Assembly: GCF_900101115.1 (NCBI RefSeq)
Contig: NZ_FNFU01000016.1
Location: 1-63,050 of the forward strand
Length of the DNA stretch: 63,050 nt
Direction of reading: 5' to 3'
Source of the DNA: Cryobacterium psychrotolerans
GTDB lineage: Bacteria > Actinomycetota > Actinomycetes > Actinomycetales > Microbacteriaceae
Shown here: positions 37,682-45,683 of the stretch, piece by piece
How positions within the stretch are numbered: the stretch's first letter is position 1
Layout: every line of letters begins with the position of its first letter
Notes under the pieces: model-generated
Databases searched by the model: none
What the model was told of the DNA's origin: nothing
The model's input: the letters and a program-made list of their open reading frames with translations, nothing else
Made by a program: the position numbers and the translations under genes

Positions 37682-39508
37682 CTAGCGGCGCCGCCGGGTG
37701 CCGAAGATGCCGGTCACAATCCCGGTGAGGATCGTCCTGGTCGCCCGGGAGCCGAGCACCTCCTCGAGCACGGTCTTCTGCGGCTTCGACGTGGCTCGGG
37801 TACGGGTGCGCGACTGCGTCCGGGTCTGGCGCATCAGGCGGTCGTATTCGGCCTGTGCCTTCTTTTCCGCCCTGGCCTGCTCGGTCGCCGCGGCCTGCTC
37901 GGCCTTCTCCTGCTCGGCCGCAGCCCTGGCCCGGTCGAGCTGCTCCTGCGCGTCGACCGCGGCCTGGTTTGCGGCGGCCAGTTTCTTGGCCAGCATCTCC
38001 CGGGCCGAATCGCGGTCGATCGCGGTGCCGTACCGGGCGAGCAGTGGCGAGGCCAGGACCGACCGGTCGATCTGCTCCGGCGCCGTCGGCGACATCAGGC
38101 CCTGCGGGGCCCGTAGCCGGGTCCACGCCACCGGGCTCGGCGCGCCCTTCTCGTTCATCACGGTCACGATCGCCTCGCCGGTGCCGAGTCCGGTGAGCAC
38201 CTCGTCGAGGTCGTAGCCGGAGTTCGGGAACGTCGACACGGTCGCCCGCAACGCCTTCGCGTCATCCGGGGTGAACGCCCGCAGCTGATGCTGCACGCGC
38301 GAGCCGAGCTGGGCGAGCACGTCGCCCGGCACGTCCTTGGGGGTCTGGGTGACGAAGAAGATGCCCACGCCCTTCGACCGGATCAGGCGCACCGTCTGCG
38401 TGATCGAGGCGAGGAAATCCTTCGACGCGTCGTTGAACAGCAGGTGCGCCTCGTCGAAGAAGAACACCAGCCTGGGCTTCTCGAGGTCGCCGACCTCGGG
38501 CAGGTCGTTGAAGAGGTCGGCGAGCAGCCACATCAGGAAGGTCGAGAACAGGGCGGGCCGGTCGGCCACGCCGGGCACCTCGAGCAGACTGACGATCCCC
38601 CGGCCGTCGGCGGCGGTGCGCAGGAACTCCATCGTGTCGATCTCGGGCTCGCCGAAGAACACGTCGGCGCCCTGGTTGGCGAAGGTGATCAGTTCCCGCA
38701 GGATCACCCCGACCGTGGCCGCGGACAGGCCGCCGAGCTCGGTGAGCTCGCCCTTGCCCGCGTCGCTGACCAGGTAGCTGAGCACGGCCCGCAGGTCGGT
38801 CAGGTCGAGCAGGGGCAGGCCGGCCTGGTCGGCGTAGTGGAAGACGAGGCCGAGGCTCGACTCCTGCACGTCGTTCAGGCCGAGGACCTTGCTCAGCAGC
38901 AGCGGCCCGAAGCCGGTCACGGTCGCGCGGATCGGGATGCCCCGGCCGATGCCGCCGAGGGAGAAGTACTCCGTGGGCGAGGCCGCGGGGACCCAGTCCT
39001 GGCCGATGGCGGCGGTGCGGGCGAGGAGCTTCGCGCTCGGGGTGCCGGCGCTGGCGATGCCGGACAGGTCGCCCTTGATGTCGGCCGCGAAGACCGGCAC
39101 GCCGTGGGCGGAGAGCTGCTCGGCCAGCACCTGGAGGGTCCTCGTCTTGCCTGTTCCGGTGGCGCCGGCGACGAGGCCGTGCCGGTTGGTCATCGCCAGA
39201 GGGATCCGGATCGGCACATCGGGGCGGGCATCACCGTTGACCAGGGCGCCCAGCTCGAGCGCTGGGGCGTCGAACGCGTACCCGGCCCGGATCCGGTCGA
39301 CCTCGGCGTCGTCGAGCGGTGCGGGCGCGCCGGGGAGCGGCGCGGGCGCGCCGGCCGGGCGTTGCGCCGCGGCCGCCGCGATCGCGGCATCCTGTGCCCG
39401 CTTGACGGCGGCCTCTGCGTCCGCCTGGGCCTTCTTCGCTGCGGCGAGCGCGAGCTCCGCCTGGGCCTGCAGCTCGGCCACCGGATCCACGGAATCGCTC
39501 GGAGTCAT
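37682..39508 (-). CDS. HerA-like ATPase (DUF853 family)
   Basis: A 608-aa protein with an Ala/Gln-rich coiled-coil-like N-terminus (10-50), Walker A GATGTGKT (115-122), ADIKGDLSGIA, Walker B RLVFFFDEAHLLF, and TQTPKDVPGDVLAQLGSRVQ. This is the DUF853/YjgR set of HerA/FtsK-superfamily ATPases, whose cellular role is not settled. A C-terminal charged coiled coil (QEQLDRARAAAEQEKAEQAA) ends in a basic RRRR tail. ATG at 39508 has TAGGCT exactly 6 nt upstream (leaderless). Convergent with paralogue 2, ends 10 nt apart. Confidence 0.88.
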   Translation of the reverse strand: MTPSDSVDPVAELQAQAELALAAAKKAQADAEAAVKRAQDAAIAAAAAQRPAGAPAPLPGAPAPLDDAEVDRIRAGYAFDAPALELGALVNGDARPDVPIRIPLAMTNRHGLVAGATGTGKTRTLQVLAEQLSAHGVPVFAADIKGDLSGIASAGTPSAKLLARTAAIGQDWVPAASPTEYFSLGGIGRGIPIRATVTGFGPLLLSKVLGLNDVQESSLGLVFHYADQAGLPLLDLTDLRAVLSYLVSDAGKGELTELGGLSAATVGVILRELITFANQGADVFFGEPEIDTMEFLRTAADGRGIVSLLEVPGVADRPALFSTFLMWLLADLFNDLPEVGDLEKPRLVFFFDEAHLLFNDASKDFLASITQTVRLIRSKGVGIFFVTQTPKDVPGDVLAQLGSRVQHQLRAFTPDDAKALRATVSTFPNSGYDLDEVLTGLGTGEAIVTVMNEKGAPSPVAWTRLRAPQGLMSPTAPEQIDRSVLASPLLARYGTAIDRDSAREMLAKKLAAANQAAVDAQEQLDRARAAAEQEKAEQAAATEQARAEKKAQAEYDRLMRQTRTQSRTRTRATSKPQKTVLEEVLGSRATRTILTGIVTGIFGTRRRR

Positions 39509-39628
39509 GGCGGCAGCCTAGACCCGCTGCCGACCGGGAGACCAGCCAGTTCGCGCGGGAGCCGGCCTTGTGCGGGAACGTCGTTCGGTCCTTACTGGTG
39601 GGACCAGACCAGACGGAAGGACACCTCG

Positions 39629-39922
39629 ATGTTCGCACGAGTCAGCACCTACGAGACCAGCCCGGAGAGCAGGCTCGACGAAGCCAGTACCAAGGAAATC
39701 ACGGACCGCGTGCTCGCTCTCCCCGGGAACCGCGGCATCTATTTCCTGACCAGCACCGAGCCGGGCAAGGCCCTCTCGATCACGCTGTGGGACAGCGCGG
39801 ACAGCCTCTCCGCGAGCCAGCAGGCCGCGAACACGATCCGCGCCGATGCCAGCTCCGAGCAGGCAATGCGGATCGTCGGCGTCGAGGAGTTCGAGGTCTC
39901 CGCGAGCAGCCTGAAGGATTAA
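39629..39922 (+). CDS. small ABM-fold (antibiotic monooxygenase-like) protein
   Basis: A 97-aa protein: MFARVSTYETSPESRLDEAS, then RGIYFLTSTEPGKALSITLW and a C-terminal MRIVGVEEFEV strand. The beta-alpha-beta-beta pattern with GIYFL...G.ALSITLWDS matches dimeric ferredoxin-like ABM/EthD-type proteins. The function is not predictable; such proteins act in quinone oxidation, heme handling or stress. GGAAGG lies 8 nt before ATG. Its stop overlaps the convergent MenC-like gene by 4 nt. Confidence 0.72.
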   Translation: MFARVSTYETSPESRLDEASTKEITDRVLALPGNRGIYFLTSTEPGKALSITLWDSADSLSASQQAANTIRADASSEQAMRIVGVEEFEVSASSLKD

Positions 39923-41043
39923 CCGCGGAGGGTGACCGGGGCGACGAGCGCCCAGTCGCGCACGAGATCCTCCCGCACGGTGACCCCGGTGCCGGGCCCG
40001 GTGGGCACGGCGAGCTGACCGGCGTGCTCCCCCGTGCCGAGCACGAAGGGCTCCTCGACCAGGTCCTCGGCGAAGTAGCGGCTGCTCGCCGAGGTGTCGC
40101 CGGGCAGGATGAAGCCGGGCAGCGCCGCGAGCGCCACATTCGCCGCCCGGCCGACGCCGGTCTCCAGCATCCCGCCGCACCACACCGGCACCTCGTGCGC
40201 CACGCAGAGGTCGTGGATGCGCACCGATTCGAGGTAGCCGCCGACCCGGCCCGGCTTGATGTTGATGACGGACGTCGCGCCGCGTTCGATGGCATCCAGG
40301 GCCACGCCCACGCTGACGATCGACTCGTCGAGGCAGACCGGCGTCTCGATCGCCCTGGCGAGGGCCACGTGGGTGGCGATGTCCTCCTCGACGAAGGGCT
40401 GTTCGATCAGCACGAGGTTGAACGGATCGAGCCGGCCCAGGTGGGCGATGTCGGCGGCCGAGTAGGCGGTGTTCGCGTCGACCTGCAGGAGCATGTCCGG
40501 CCCGATCAGTTCGCGTACCGCGTATACCGGGATGAGGTCCCAGCCGGGTTTGATCTTGAGCTTGATCCGCCGGTAGCCCTCGTCGACATAGCCCGACACC
40601 TCGTCGAGCAGGGTGTCGAGGTCGGGGCTGATCCCCACCGAGACGCCGCAGTCGACCCAGTCGGTGACGGCGCCGAGGTAGCCGCCGAACGAGACGCCGG
40701 ATGCGCGGAGCTGTGCGTCGAGGACGGCCGCCTCGAGCGCGGCCTTCGCCATCCGGTGGCCCACGACGAACGCGGTGAGCGGACCTACCGTCTCGGCGGT
40801 GACATCCGTCGCCTTCAGCAGGGCCGGGGCCAGGTAGCTGCGGATGACGTGCTCGGCGCCCTCGACGTACTCGGAGCTGTAGAGCGGCCCCTCCATCGCG
40901 ACGCACTCGGCCCAGCCCTCGGCCTCGCTCGTGCGCACATGCACGAGCAGGAGCACGCGCGTGGTCTGCCGGGCGAAGGACGTCTCGAACGGCCGCACGA
41001 GCGGCATCGCCACGCGGTGCAGGGTGATCGATTCAAGTTTCAT
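39919..41043 (-). CDS. enolase-superfamily N-acylamino acid racemase / MenC-like
   Basis: A 374-aa muconate-lactonizing-type enzyme. Capping domain MKLESITLHRVAMPLVRPFE, catalytic-barrel Lys in YRRIKLKIKPGWD, metal ligands Asp (QVDANTAY), Glu (IEQPF) and Asp (CLDESI), second Lys in INIKPGRVGG. This set fits o-succinylbenzoate synthase and N-succinylamino acid racemase, which cannot be told apart by motif. Absence of other men genes here and the overlapping GNAT gene favour the racemase role. Starts within the GNAT stop (ATGA). Confidence 0.85.
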   Translation of the reverse strand: MKLESITLHRVAMPLVRPFETSFARQTTRVLLLVHVRTSEAEGWAECVAMEGPLYSSEYVEGAEHVIRSYLAPALLKATDVTAETVGPLTAFVVGHRMAKAALEAAVLDAQLRASGVSFGGYLGAVTDWVDCGVSVGISPDLDTLLDEVSGYVDEGYRRIKLKIKPGWDLIPVYAVRELIGPDMLLQVDANTAYSAADIAHLGRLDPFNLVLIEQPFVEEDIATHVALARAIETPVCLDESIVSVGVALDAIERGATSVINIKPGRVGGYLESVRIHDLCVAHEVPVWCGGMLETGVGRAANVALAALPGFILPGDTSASSRYFAEDLVEEPFVLGTGEHAGQLAVPTGPGTGVTVREDLVRDWALVAPVTLRG

Positions 41044-41834
41044 TGACGGGCTCCGTCGGTCGGGTCGGCCGGGTCCGGGGTGAACACGTAGTCGTTGTCG
41101 GCGTTGAGCTCCGGGCGCAGGCCCTGGGCCATCGCGGCGTGGAACATCACCCTCGATTCCTCACGGAGCAGCTCTGCGGCACGGGGATCGTCGGCCCGCA
41201 GGTGTTCGAAGTCGACGTTCAGCGGAAGACTGCCGGTCGTCGACCAGGCCTGCTGTGGCCGGCCGGCGAGCGCCCGGCGCACGCGGGGCGAATCCAGCCG
41301 CCACTTCACCTCGAAGCGGTCGCTGCGGTCGCTGCCGCTGACGGCGTCGTCGAGGCGCCCGTAGAAGTCGGGCAGGAACTTGACCACTTCGGCGCCCAGT
41401 TTGACCAGGTTGAAGTGGGCGTTGCGGCGGATGAGCGGGTCGAAGGTCCACCGCATGTCGGCGACTCCCTGCTGCAGGCACACGGACCGCTGGAAGAGCT
41501 TGAGGGCGTAGCCGACTCCGCCGCTTCGTCGCCACGGCACGACGGCCGCCATGTGCGAATGCAGGTGGACTCCGTCGGACCAGCCGAGGAAGCCGAGCGT
41601 GGCCCCGACCGGCTTCCCGGCCGCGGTCGCGATCAGCACGGTGTTGCCCGCGTAGTCCAGGGCGAGCAGCATCGACCGGTCCGGGCTGCGGCCGGGACCC
41701 CAGGTGCGCTCGAACATGCCGATGATGGCGTTCATATCGCCGGGGTCGGCCATCCGCACGACCACGCCCGCGGCCTCGGCCGCCGCATCGGCCTGGCGGC
41801 CGGCTTCGGCCACGATTTCCGGATCAACTGACAT
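41040..41834 (-). CDS. GNAT-type N-acyltransferase (COG3375-like)
   Basis: A 264-aa protein with a GNAT core: VVRMADPGDMNAIIGMFERT, VGATLGFLGWSDGVHLHSHM, then the CoA-loop region VVPWRRSGGVGYALKLFQRS. The long C-terminal part (MRWTFDPLIRRNAHFNLVKL, then FYGRLDDAVSGSDRSDRFEV) is typical of COG3375 proteins often encoded beside NAAAR/MenC genes. In Geobacillus an analogous GNAT succinylates D-amino acids before racemisation; here this is inference. ATG at 41834 is chosen over the upstream GTG for lack of conservation before it. Confidence 0.78.
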   Translation of the reverse strand: MSVDPEIVAEAGRQADAAAEAAGVVVRMADPGDMNAIIGMFERTWGPGRSPDRSMLLALDYAGNTVLIATAAGKPVGATLGFLGWSDGVHLHSHMAAVVPWRRSGGVGYALKLFQRSVCLQQGVADMRWTFDPLIRRNAHFNLVKLGAEVVKFLPDFYGRLDDAVSGSDRSDRFEVKWRLDSPRVRRALAGRPQQAWSTTGSLPLNVDFEHLRADDPRAAELLREESRVMFHAAMAQGLRPELNADNDYVFTPDPADPTDGARQ

Positions 41835-41911
41835 GCAACGAGTAGACCACATCCGGCCGCCCGGGTCAGCCCCGCGTCCTGCCGAATCCGACGGACATTC
41901 CGGCCGGGAGG

Positions 41912-43285
41912 CTAGTGGCCGCGGCCGGAGACGACGTCGGCGATCGAGGCGAGGGGCGATGTGGTGCGGCGGCGGGTCAGCTCGGCGCGATCCGCCCGGG
42001 AGTAGGCCTGGTACAGCGCGTGCACCGCGAGCCAGCGCAGCGGCTCGGGCTCCCAGTTGCGCACCCGGTGGTTCACCCAGGGCAGCCCGGTGAGCGCGCT
42101 CTGCCGGCCGAGGATGAGGTCCCGCAGCGTGCGGCCGGCCAGGTTCGTCGTGGTCACCCCGGTGCCGACGTAGCCGCCGGCCCAGGCCAGGCCGGTGCCG
42201 CGGTCGAGGCCCACGGTGGCCGCCCAGTCCCGGGGCACGCCCAGCACACCCGACCAGGCGTGGTCGATGGCCGCGCCCTTCGTCGCCGGGAAGAAGCGGG
42301 TCAGGATGCCGCGCAGCGCCTCGACCGTGCTCGCCGGGGTCTGCCCGTCCGAGTCCGTCTTCGAGCCGAACCGGTACGGCACGCCGCGGCCGCCGATCGC
42401 GATGCGGTCGTCAATGGTGCGCTGCGCGTACATGTAGGCGTGGGCCATGTCGCCGAGGGTTTCGCGGCCGGTCCAGCCGATCCGCTCCCAGACGTCGGCG
42501 CCGAGCGGCTCGGTGGCGATCAGCGAGGAGTTCATCGGCAGCCAGGCGCGGTGCAGGGCCTTGAGCCCGGCCGTGAAACCCTCCGTGGCGCGCACGACGA
42601 ACTCGGCCTCGACGGTGCCATGCTCGGTGATCGCCCGGTGCGGGGCGATCTCGCTCACGGTGGTGTCCTCGAAGATCTCCACGCCCAGCGCCTCGACCAC
42701 CCGGGCGAGCCCGAAGGCGAGCTTGGCCGGCTGGATGCGCGCGCAGTGCGGGTGCCACATCGCGCCGGTGGTGCCGACCACGTTGATCCGGGCGGTGGCT
42801 TCCGCCCGGGAGAGGAGTTGGACATCCGCCATCGACCACTGCTGTTCGGCGCGCGCGGCGGCCTCGAGCCGGCGTTGCTGCGGTTCGTCGTAGGCGACCG
42901 TGAACTCGCCGCCCTTGACGATGTCGGCGTCGATGCCCTCGGCCGCTGCGACCCGGATCACCTCGTCGACGGTCTCGTTCATCCGGGCCTGGAACCGTTC
43001 GGCGGCCTCGCGCCCGTGGCTCTTCACGTACTGCTCGCGGCCGCCGGTGATCGAATTGGTGAGCCAGCCGCCGTTGCGCCCGGATGCCCCGTAGCCGGCG
43101 AACCGCTGCTCCAGGATCACGATCCGCAGCGCCGGGGCGGCCTTCTTCAGGTAGTACGCGGTCCACAGCCCGGTGTACCCGGCGCCGACGATGCAGACAT
43201 CGGCGCGCGTCGAACCCGGCAGGGCCGCGCGCGGCGCGGGCCGCCCGATCTGCTCCCACCAGAACGACACTTCCCCGTTGATCAC
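41912..43285 (-). CDS. FAD-dependent amine/amino-acid oxidoreductase (DAO family)
   Basis: A 457-aa PuuB/DadA-like flavoprotein. FAD motif DVCIVGAGYTGLWTAYYL (near residue 29) followed by FAGYGASGRNGGWL, the variant seen in gamma-glutamylputrescine oxidases. C-terminal FAD contact WAGGYVGTGVTTTNLAGR. GTG at 43285 is chosen over an upstream in-frame start because AGGAG lies 4 nt before it. In an apparent unit with the saccharopine-dehydrogenase-like gene upstream and GNAT/NAAAR genes downstream. Substrate unknown: D-amino acid, polyamine or N-acyl derivative. Confidence 0.85.
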   Translation of the reverse strand: MINGEVSFWWEQIGRPAPRAALPGSTRADVCIVGAGYTGLWTAYYLKKAAPALRIVILEQRFAGYGASGRNGGWLTNSITGGREQYVKSHGREAAERFQARMNETVDEVIRVAAAEGIDADIVKGGEFTVAYDEPQQRRLEAAARAEQQWSMADVQLLSRAEATARINVVGTTGAMWHPHCARIQPAKLAFGLARVVEALGVEIFEDTTVSEIAPHRAITEHGTVEAEFVVRATEGFTAGLKALHRAWLPMNSSLIATEPLGADVWERIGWTGRETLGDMAHAYMYAQRTIDDRIAIGGRGVPYRFGSKTDSDGQTPASTVEALRGILTRFFPATKGAAIDHAWSGVLGVPRDWAATVGLDRGTGLAWAGGYVGTGVTTTNLAGRTLRDLILGRQSALTGLPWVNHRVRNWEPEPLRWLAVHALYQAYSRADRAELTRRRTTSPLASIADVVSGRGH

Positions 43286-43320
43286 GTCGCTCCTCCCCCG
43301 CAAACGCGCCCCCGGCATCC

Positions 43321-43381
43321 CGCGAAACCGCAGTTGTGTGCGTTATAACGACGTTTTAGCGCGCACAACTGCAGTTTCGCG
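43321..43381. repeat. palindromic element, family 4, copy 2
   Basis: GCGAAACCGCAGTTGTGTGC on the left faces GCGCACAACTGCAGTTTCGC on the right, about 22-bp arms, with an 18-nt loop. It lies in the 112-nt gap between two codirectional genes of one cluster, where it would form a hairpin in the shared mRNA. Confidence 0.85.
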
Positions 43382-43397
43382 GGGGTGGGGAGGGGGG

Positions 43398-44669
43398 TCA
43401 CAGGCGGTCCTGGAGGCCCCAGGGCTGGCCGTAGCCGCCCTCGGACTCCGGCGCGGACATCAGGTCGAGGAACGGTTTCGCGTCGAAGGCCTCCGGGCCG
43501 AGCACGCCGATGCCGCCCCAGGTGCCCGCGGCGAGCAACTCGAGCGCGATGACCGGGTTCAGCGCGGTCTGCCAGACGACGCACTGGGCGTCGTACTCGG
43601 CCATCGTCCACTCGTTGTCGGCCACGTGGTACAGGTACACCTCGCGCGGGGCGCCGTCCGGGCCGGTGCCGGTGACCCACACGCCGGCGCAGGTCTTGCC
43701 GGTCATCCGCGGGCCGATCGTGGCCGGGTCGGGCAGGCAGGCGGCGACGACATCTCGCGGCGCCACCATGGCCGGGCCGGAGGCGGTGCGCACGCGCACC
43801 GGGTCGACGCTGTCGAGGCCGAGCAGGTGCAGGGTCTTCAGCACGCCGATGAACTCCTCGCCGAGACCGTACTTGAAGGTGACCCGTTTGGCGTCGAGCC
43901 AGCGCGGCATCAGAAGCACCTCCTCGTGCTCCACGTTGACGCACTCGACCGGGCCGATGCCCTCCGGGAAGTCGAACATCTCCGGCTCGCTGAACGGCGG
44001 GGTGGTGAACCAGCCCCTGTCCTTCTCGAAGATGACGGGCGGGTTCAGGCACTCCTCGATCGTGGTCCAGATGCTGAAGGACGGCGCGAAGATCTCGTTG
44101 CCGGCCTCGTCGCGCACCACCAGGTTGGCGCCGTCGCGGGTGCCGAGCTCGTCGATCTCGCTGAACAGGTGATCGGATGCGTAGCGCGCGAACACGTCGG
44201 AGAGCCCGGGCTCCACGCCCATGCCCACCAGGGCGAGACGGCCGGCGGTTTCCCAGTCGCCGGCCTGGGCGAACTGGTCGTCGCCGAGCTTGACCCCGGT
44301 CTGCGCCGTCGGGTCGGTCGGGTGCGGCTCGGAGAGGCTCATCGCCATGTCGAGGTAGTCCGCGCCCGCGGCCAGCGCACCGGCGAAGATGGTGGGCACG
44401 AACTTGGGCTCGACGGCGTTCATCACGTGCGTTGCGCCGTGTTCACGGGCGACGGATGCGACCCGGTCCGGGTCGGAGGCGTCGATCTGCGCGGCGGTGA
44501 ACCGACCGGCGACATCCGCCCCGTGCCGCGCCAGGATCGCCGCGATCGTACGCTCGGCGCGGCCGAGGTCGTAGTCGCTGACGATGACGTGCTCGTAAAA
44601 GGAACGGCGGGCGATGATCTTCGCGAACGCGTCACCGACGCCACCCGCACCGACAAGAAGAATCTTCAT
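43398..44669 (-). CDS. saccharopine dehydrogenase family protein
   Basis: A 423-aa NAD(P)-dependent enzyme: Rossmann start MKILLVGAGGVGDAFAKII, then VMNAVEPKFVPTIFAGALAA and GMGVEPGLSDVFARYA typical of Lys9/carboxynorspermidine-dehydrogenase-like proteins. The reaction joins or splits an amino acid and an aldehyde or keto acid through a secondary amine. Context with an amine oxidase suggests lysine or polyamine catabolism. ATG at 44669 has TAGCGT exactly 6 nt upstream and no ribosome site, so the cluster promoter is probably leaderless here. Confidence 0.83.
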   Translation of the reverse strand: MKILLVGAGGVGDAFAKIIARRSFYEHVIVSDYDLGRAERTIAAILARHGADVAGRFTAAQIDASDPDRVASVAREHGATHVMNAVEPKFVPTIFAGALAAGADYLDMAMSLSEPHPTDPTAQTGVKLGDDQFAQAGDWETAGRLALVGMGVEPGLSDVFARYASDHLFSEIDELGTRDGANLVVRDEAGNEIFAPSFSIWTTIEECLNPPVIFEKDRGWFTTPPFSEPEMFDFPEGIGPVECVNVEHEEVLLMPRWLDAKRVTFKYGLGEEFIGVLKTLHLLGLDSVDPVRVRTASGPAMVAPRDVVAACLPDPATIGPRMTGKTCAGVWVTGTGPDGAPREVYLYHVADNEWTMAEYDAQCVVWQTALNPVIALELLAAGTWGGIGVLGPEAFDAKPFLDLMSAPESEGGYGQPWGLQDRL

Positions 44670-44716
44670 CCCTCGACGCTATCGTGCGGCATCCGTCGCT
44701 GTCTGCCCCGCCTACT

Positions 44717-44800
44717 GCCGAATTCGACGGAGATTCTGACCGCCAGCGAGCTTTTACGACGTTTCGGGGCTTATTTCGGAGTTTCTCCGTCGAAATCGGC
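44717..44800. repeat. palindromic element overlapping the PAP2 gene end
   Basis: GAATTCGACGGAGATTC (left) faces its near-complement inside TTTCTCCGTCGAAATCGG (right), about 17 of 20 positions pairing. The right arm is coding: it provides the last residues PADFDGETPK and leads to the stop of the PAP2 gene. Solo arm-like copies occur at 41884 (intergenic) and at 53059 (inside xylB). Confidence 0.7.
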
Positions 44801-45523
44801 GGGTTTGGGCTGCGTCGTCGCGGGCGGCGGATGCGCGGCCGACCGGCGGTGCAGGGCCAATTCGTGCTCGCCGTCGAGTTTCGCGGCGAACGGCGCCCAG
44901 ACCACGATCGCGACGCCGACGCCGAGCAGGGCGCCGCCGATCGTGTCGGAGAGCCAGTGGGCGCCGAGGTAGGTGCGGCTGAACATCATCAGGACCACGT
45001 AGGCGGCCCCCGCGATCCAGACCCAGAGCCGCGGAAAGATGATGGCCAGGGTGACGGCCATGGTCGCGGCGTTGCCGACGTGTCCGGAGGGGAAAGACCC
45101 GAAGTCGACCTGCACAAGGATGTCTTCCGGCCGCGCCCGGCCGAACGACTTCTTGAGCAGCTGAACCATGCCCGAGCTCACCAGCGTGGCCGCGAGGTAG
45201 TACCCGGCCGCCCAGGGACGCTTCATGATCAGCAGCACGACGATGATCACGGTCGGGATCACTAGGATTCCGAGGAGATTGCCGCCGAGGGAGTTCATCA
45301 GGTACGACAGGAAGTCCAGGACCGGCCCGCGATCTTCGGCCACCTCGGTCATCCACTGGGTGTCGAAGGGGAACGGCGCGCCCTTGTCCCGGACCACGAC
45401 GATGAAGCCGATCAGGGCGGCCAGGACCACCGCCACGACTCCGCTCACGATCCACCACCAGTGAGCGACGCGCTTCGCTGGCGGTCGGGCGGCGACTTCC
45501 GGGTGTTTCTGGCTGTCGTCCAT
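44771..45523 (-). CDS. PAP2-family membrane phosphatase
   Basis: A 250-aa integral membrane acid phosphatase/undecaprenyl-pyrophosphatase-like protein with about six helices. All three catalytic motifs are present: KKSFGRARP (C1), SFPSGH (C2) and SRTYLGAHWLSD (C3). The active site faces outside; likely substrates are lipid phosphates. The ATG at 45523 has TACCAT exactly 6 nt upstream (leaderless), the same hexamer as dnaX. The extreme C-terminus is encoded by the arm of a palindromic element, probably acquired. Confidence 0.88.
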   Translation of the reverse strand: MDDSQKHPEVAARPPAKRVAHWWWIVSGVVAVVLAALIGFIVVVRDKGAPFPFDTQWMTEVAEDRGPVLDFLSYLMNSLGGNLLGILVIPTVIIVVLLIMKRPWAAGYYLAATLVSSGMVQLLKKSFGRARPEDILVQVDFGSFPSGHVGNAATMAVTLAIIFPRLWVWIAGAAYVVLMMFSRTYLGAHWLSDTIGGALLGVGVAIVVWAPFAAKLDGEHELALHRRSAAHPPPATTQPKPADFDGETPK

Positions 45524-45579
45524 CCGTCAATGGTAGAGCGGCGGCTGCGGGTACTGCCACCCTCAGCGTCGTCCCGCGA

Positions 45580-45640
45580 GCTGAGTCGCGGACAAAGTAC
45601 CTTCGTTCGGCCCGGGAAGGTACTTTGTCCGCAACTCAGC
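45580..45640. repeat. palindromic element, family 1, copy 5
   Basis: GCTGAGTCGCGGACAAAGTA on the left faces TACTTTGTCCGCAACTCAGC on the right. It carries paired GACAAAG/CTTTGTC, where other copies have GAGAAAG/CTTTCTC, a compensatory change that keeps the stem. It lies between the efflux gene end and the PAP2 gene start. Confidence 0.85.
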
Positions 45641-45683
45641 GAAGTGCAGGGCAGGGGCAGGGGGCAGGGGGCCAGCGCTGCGG

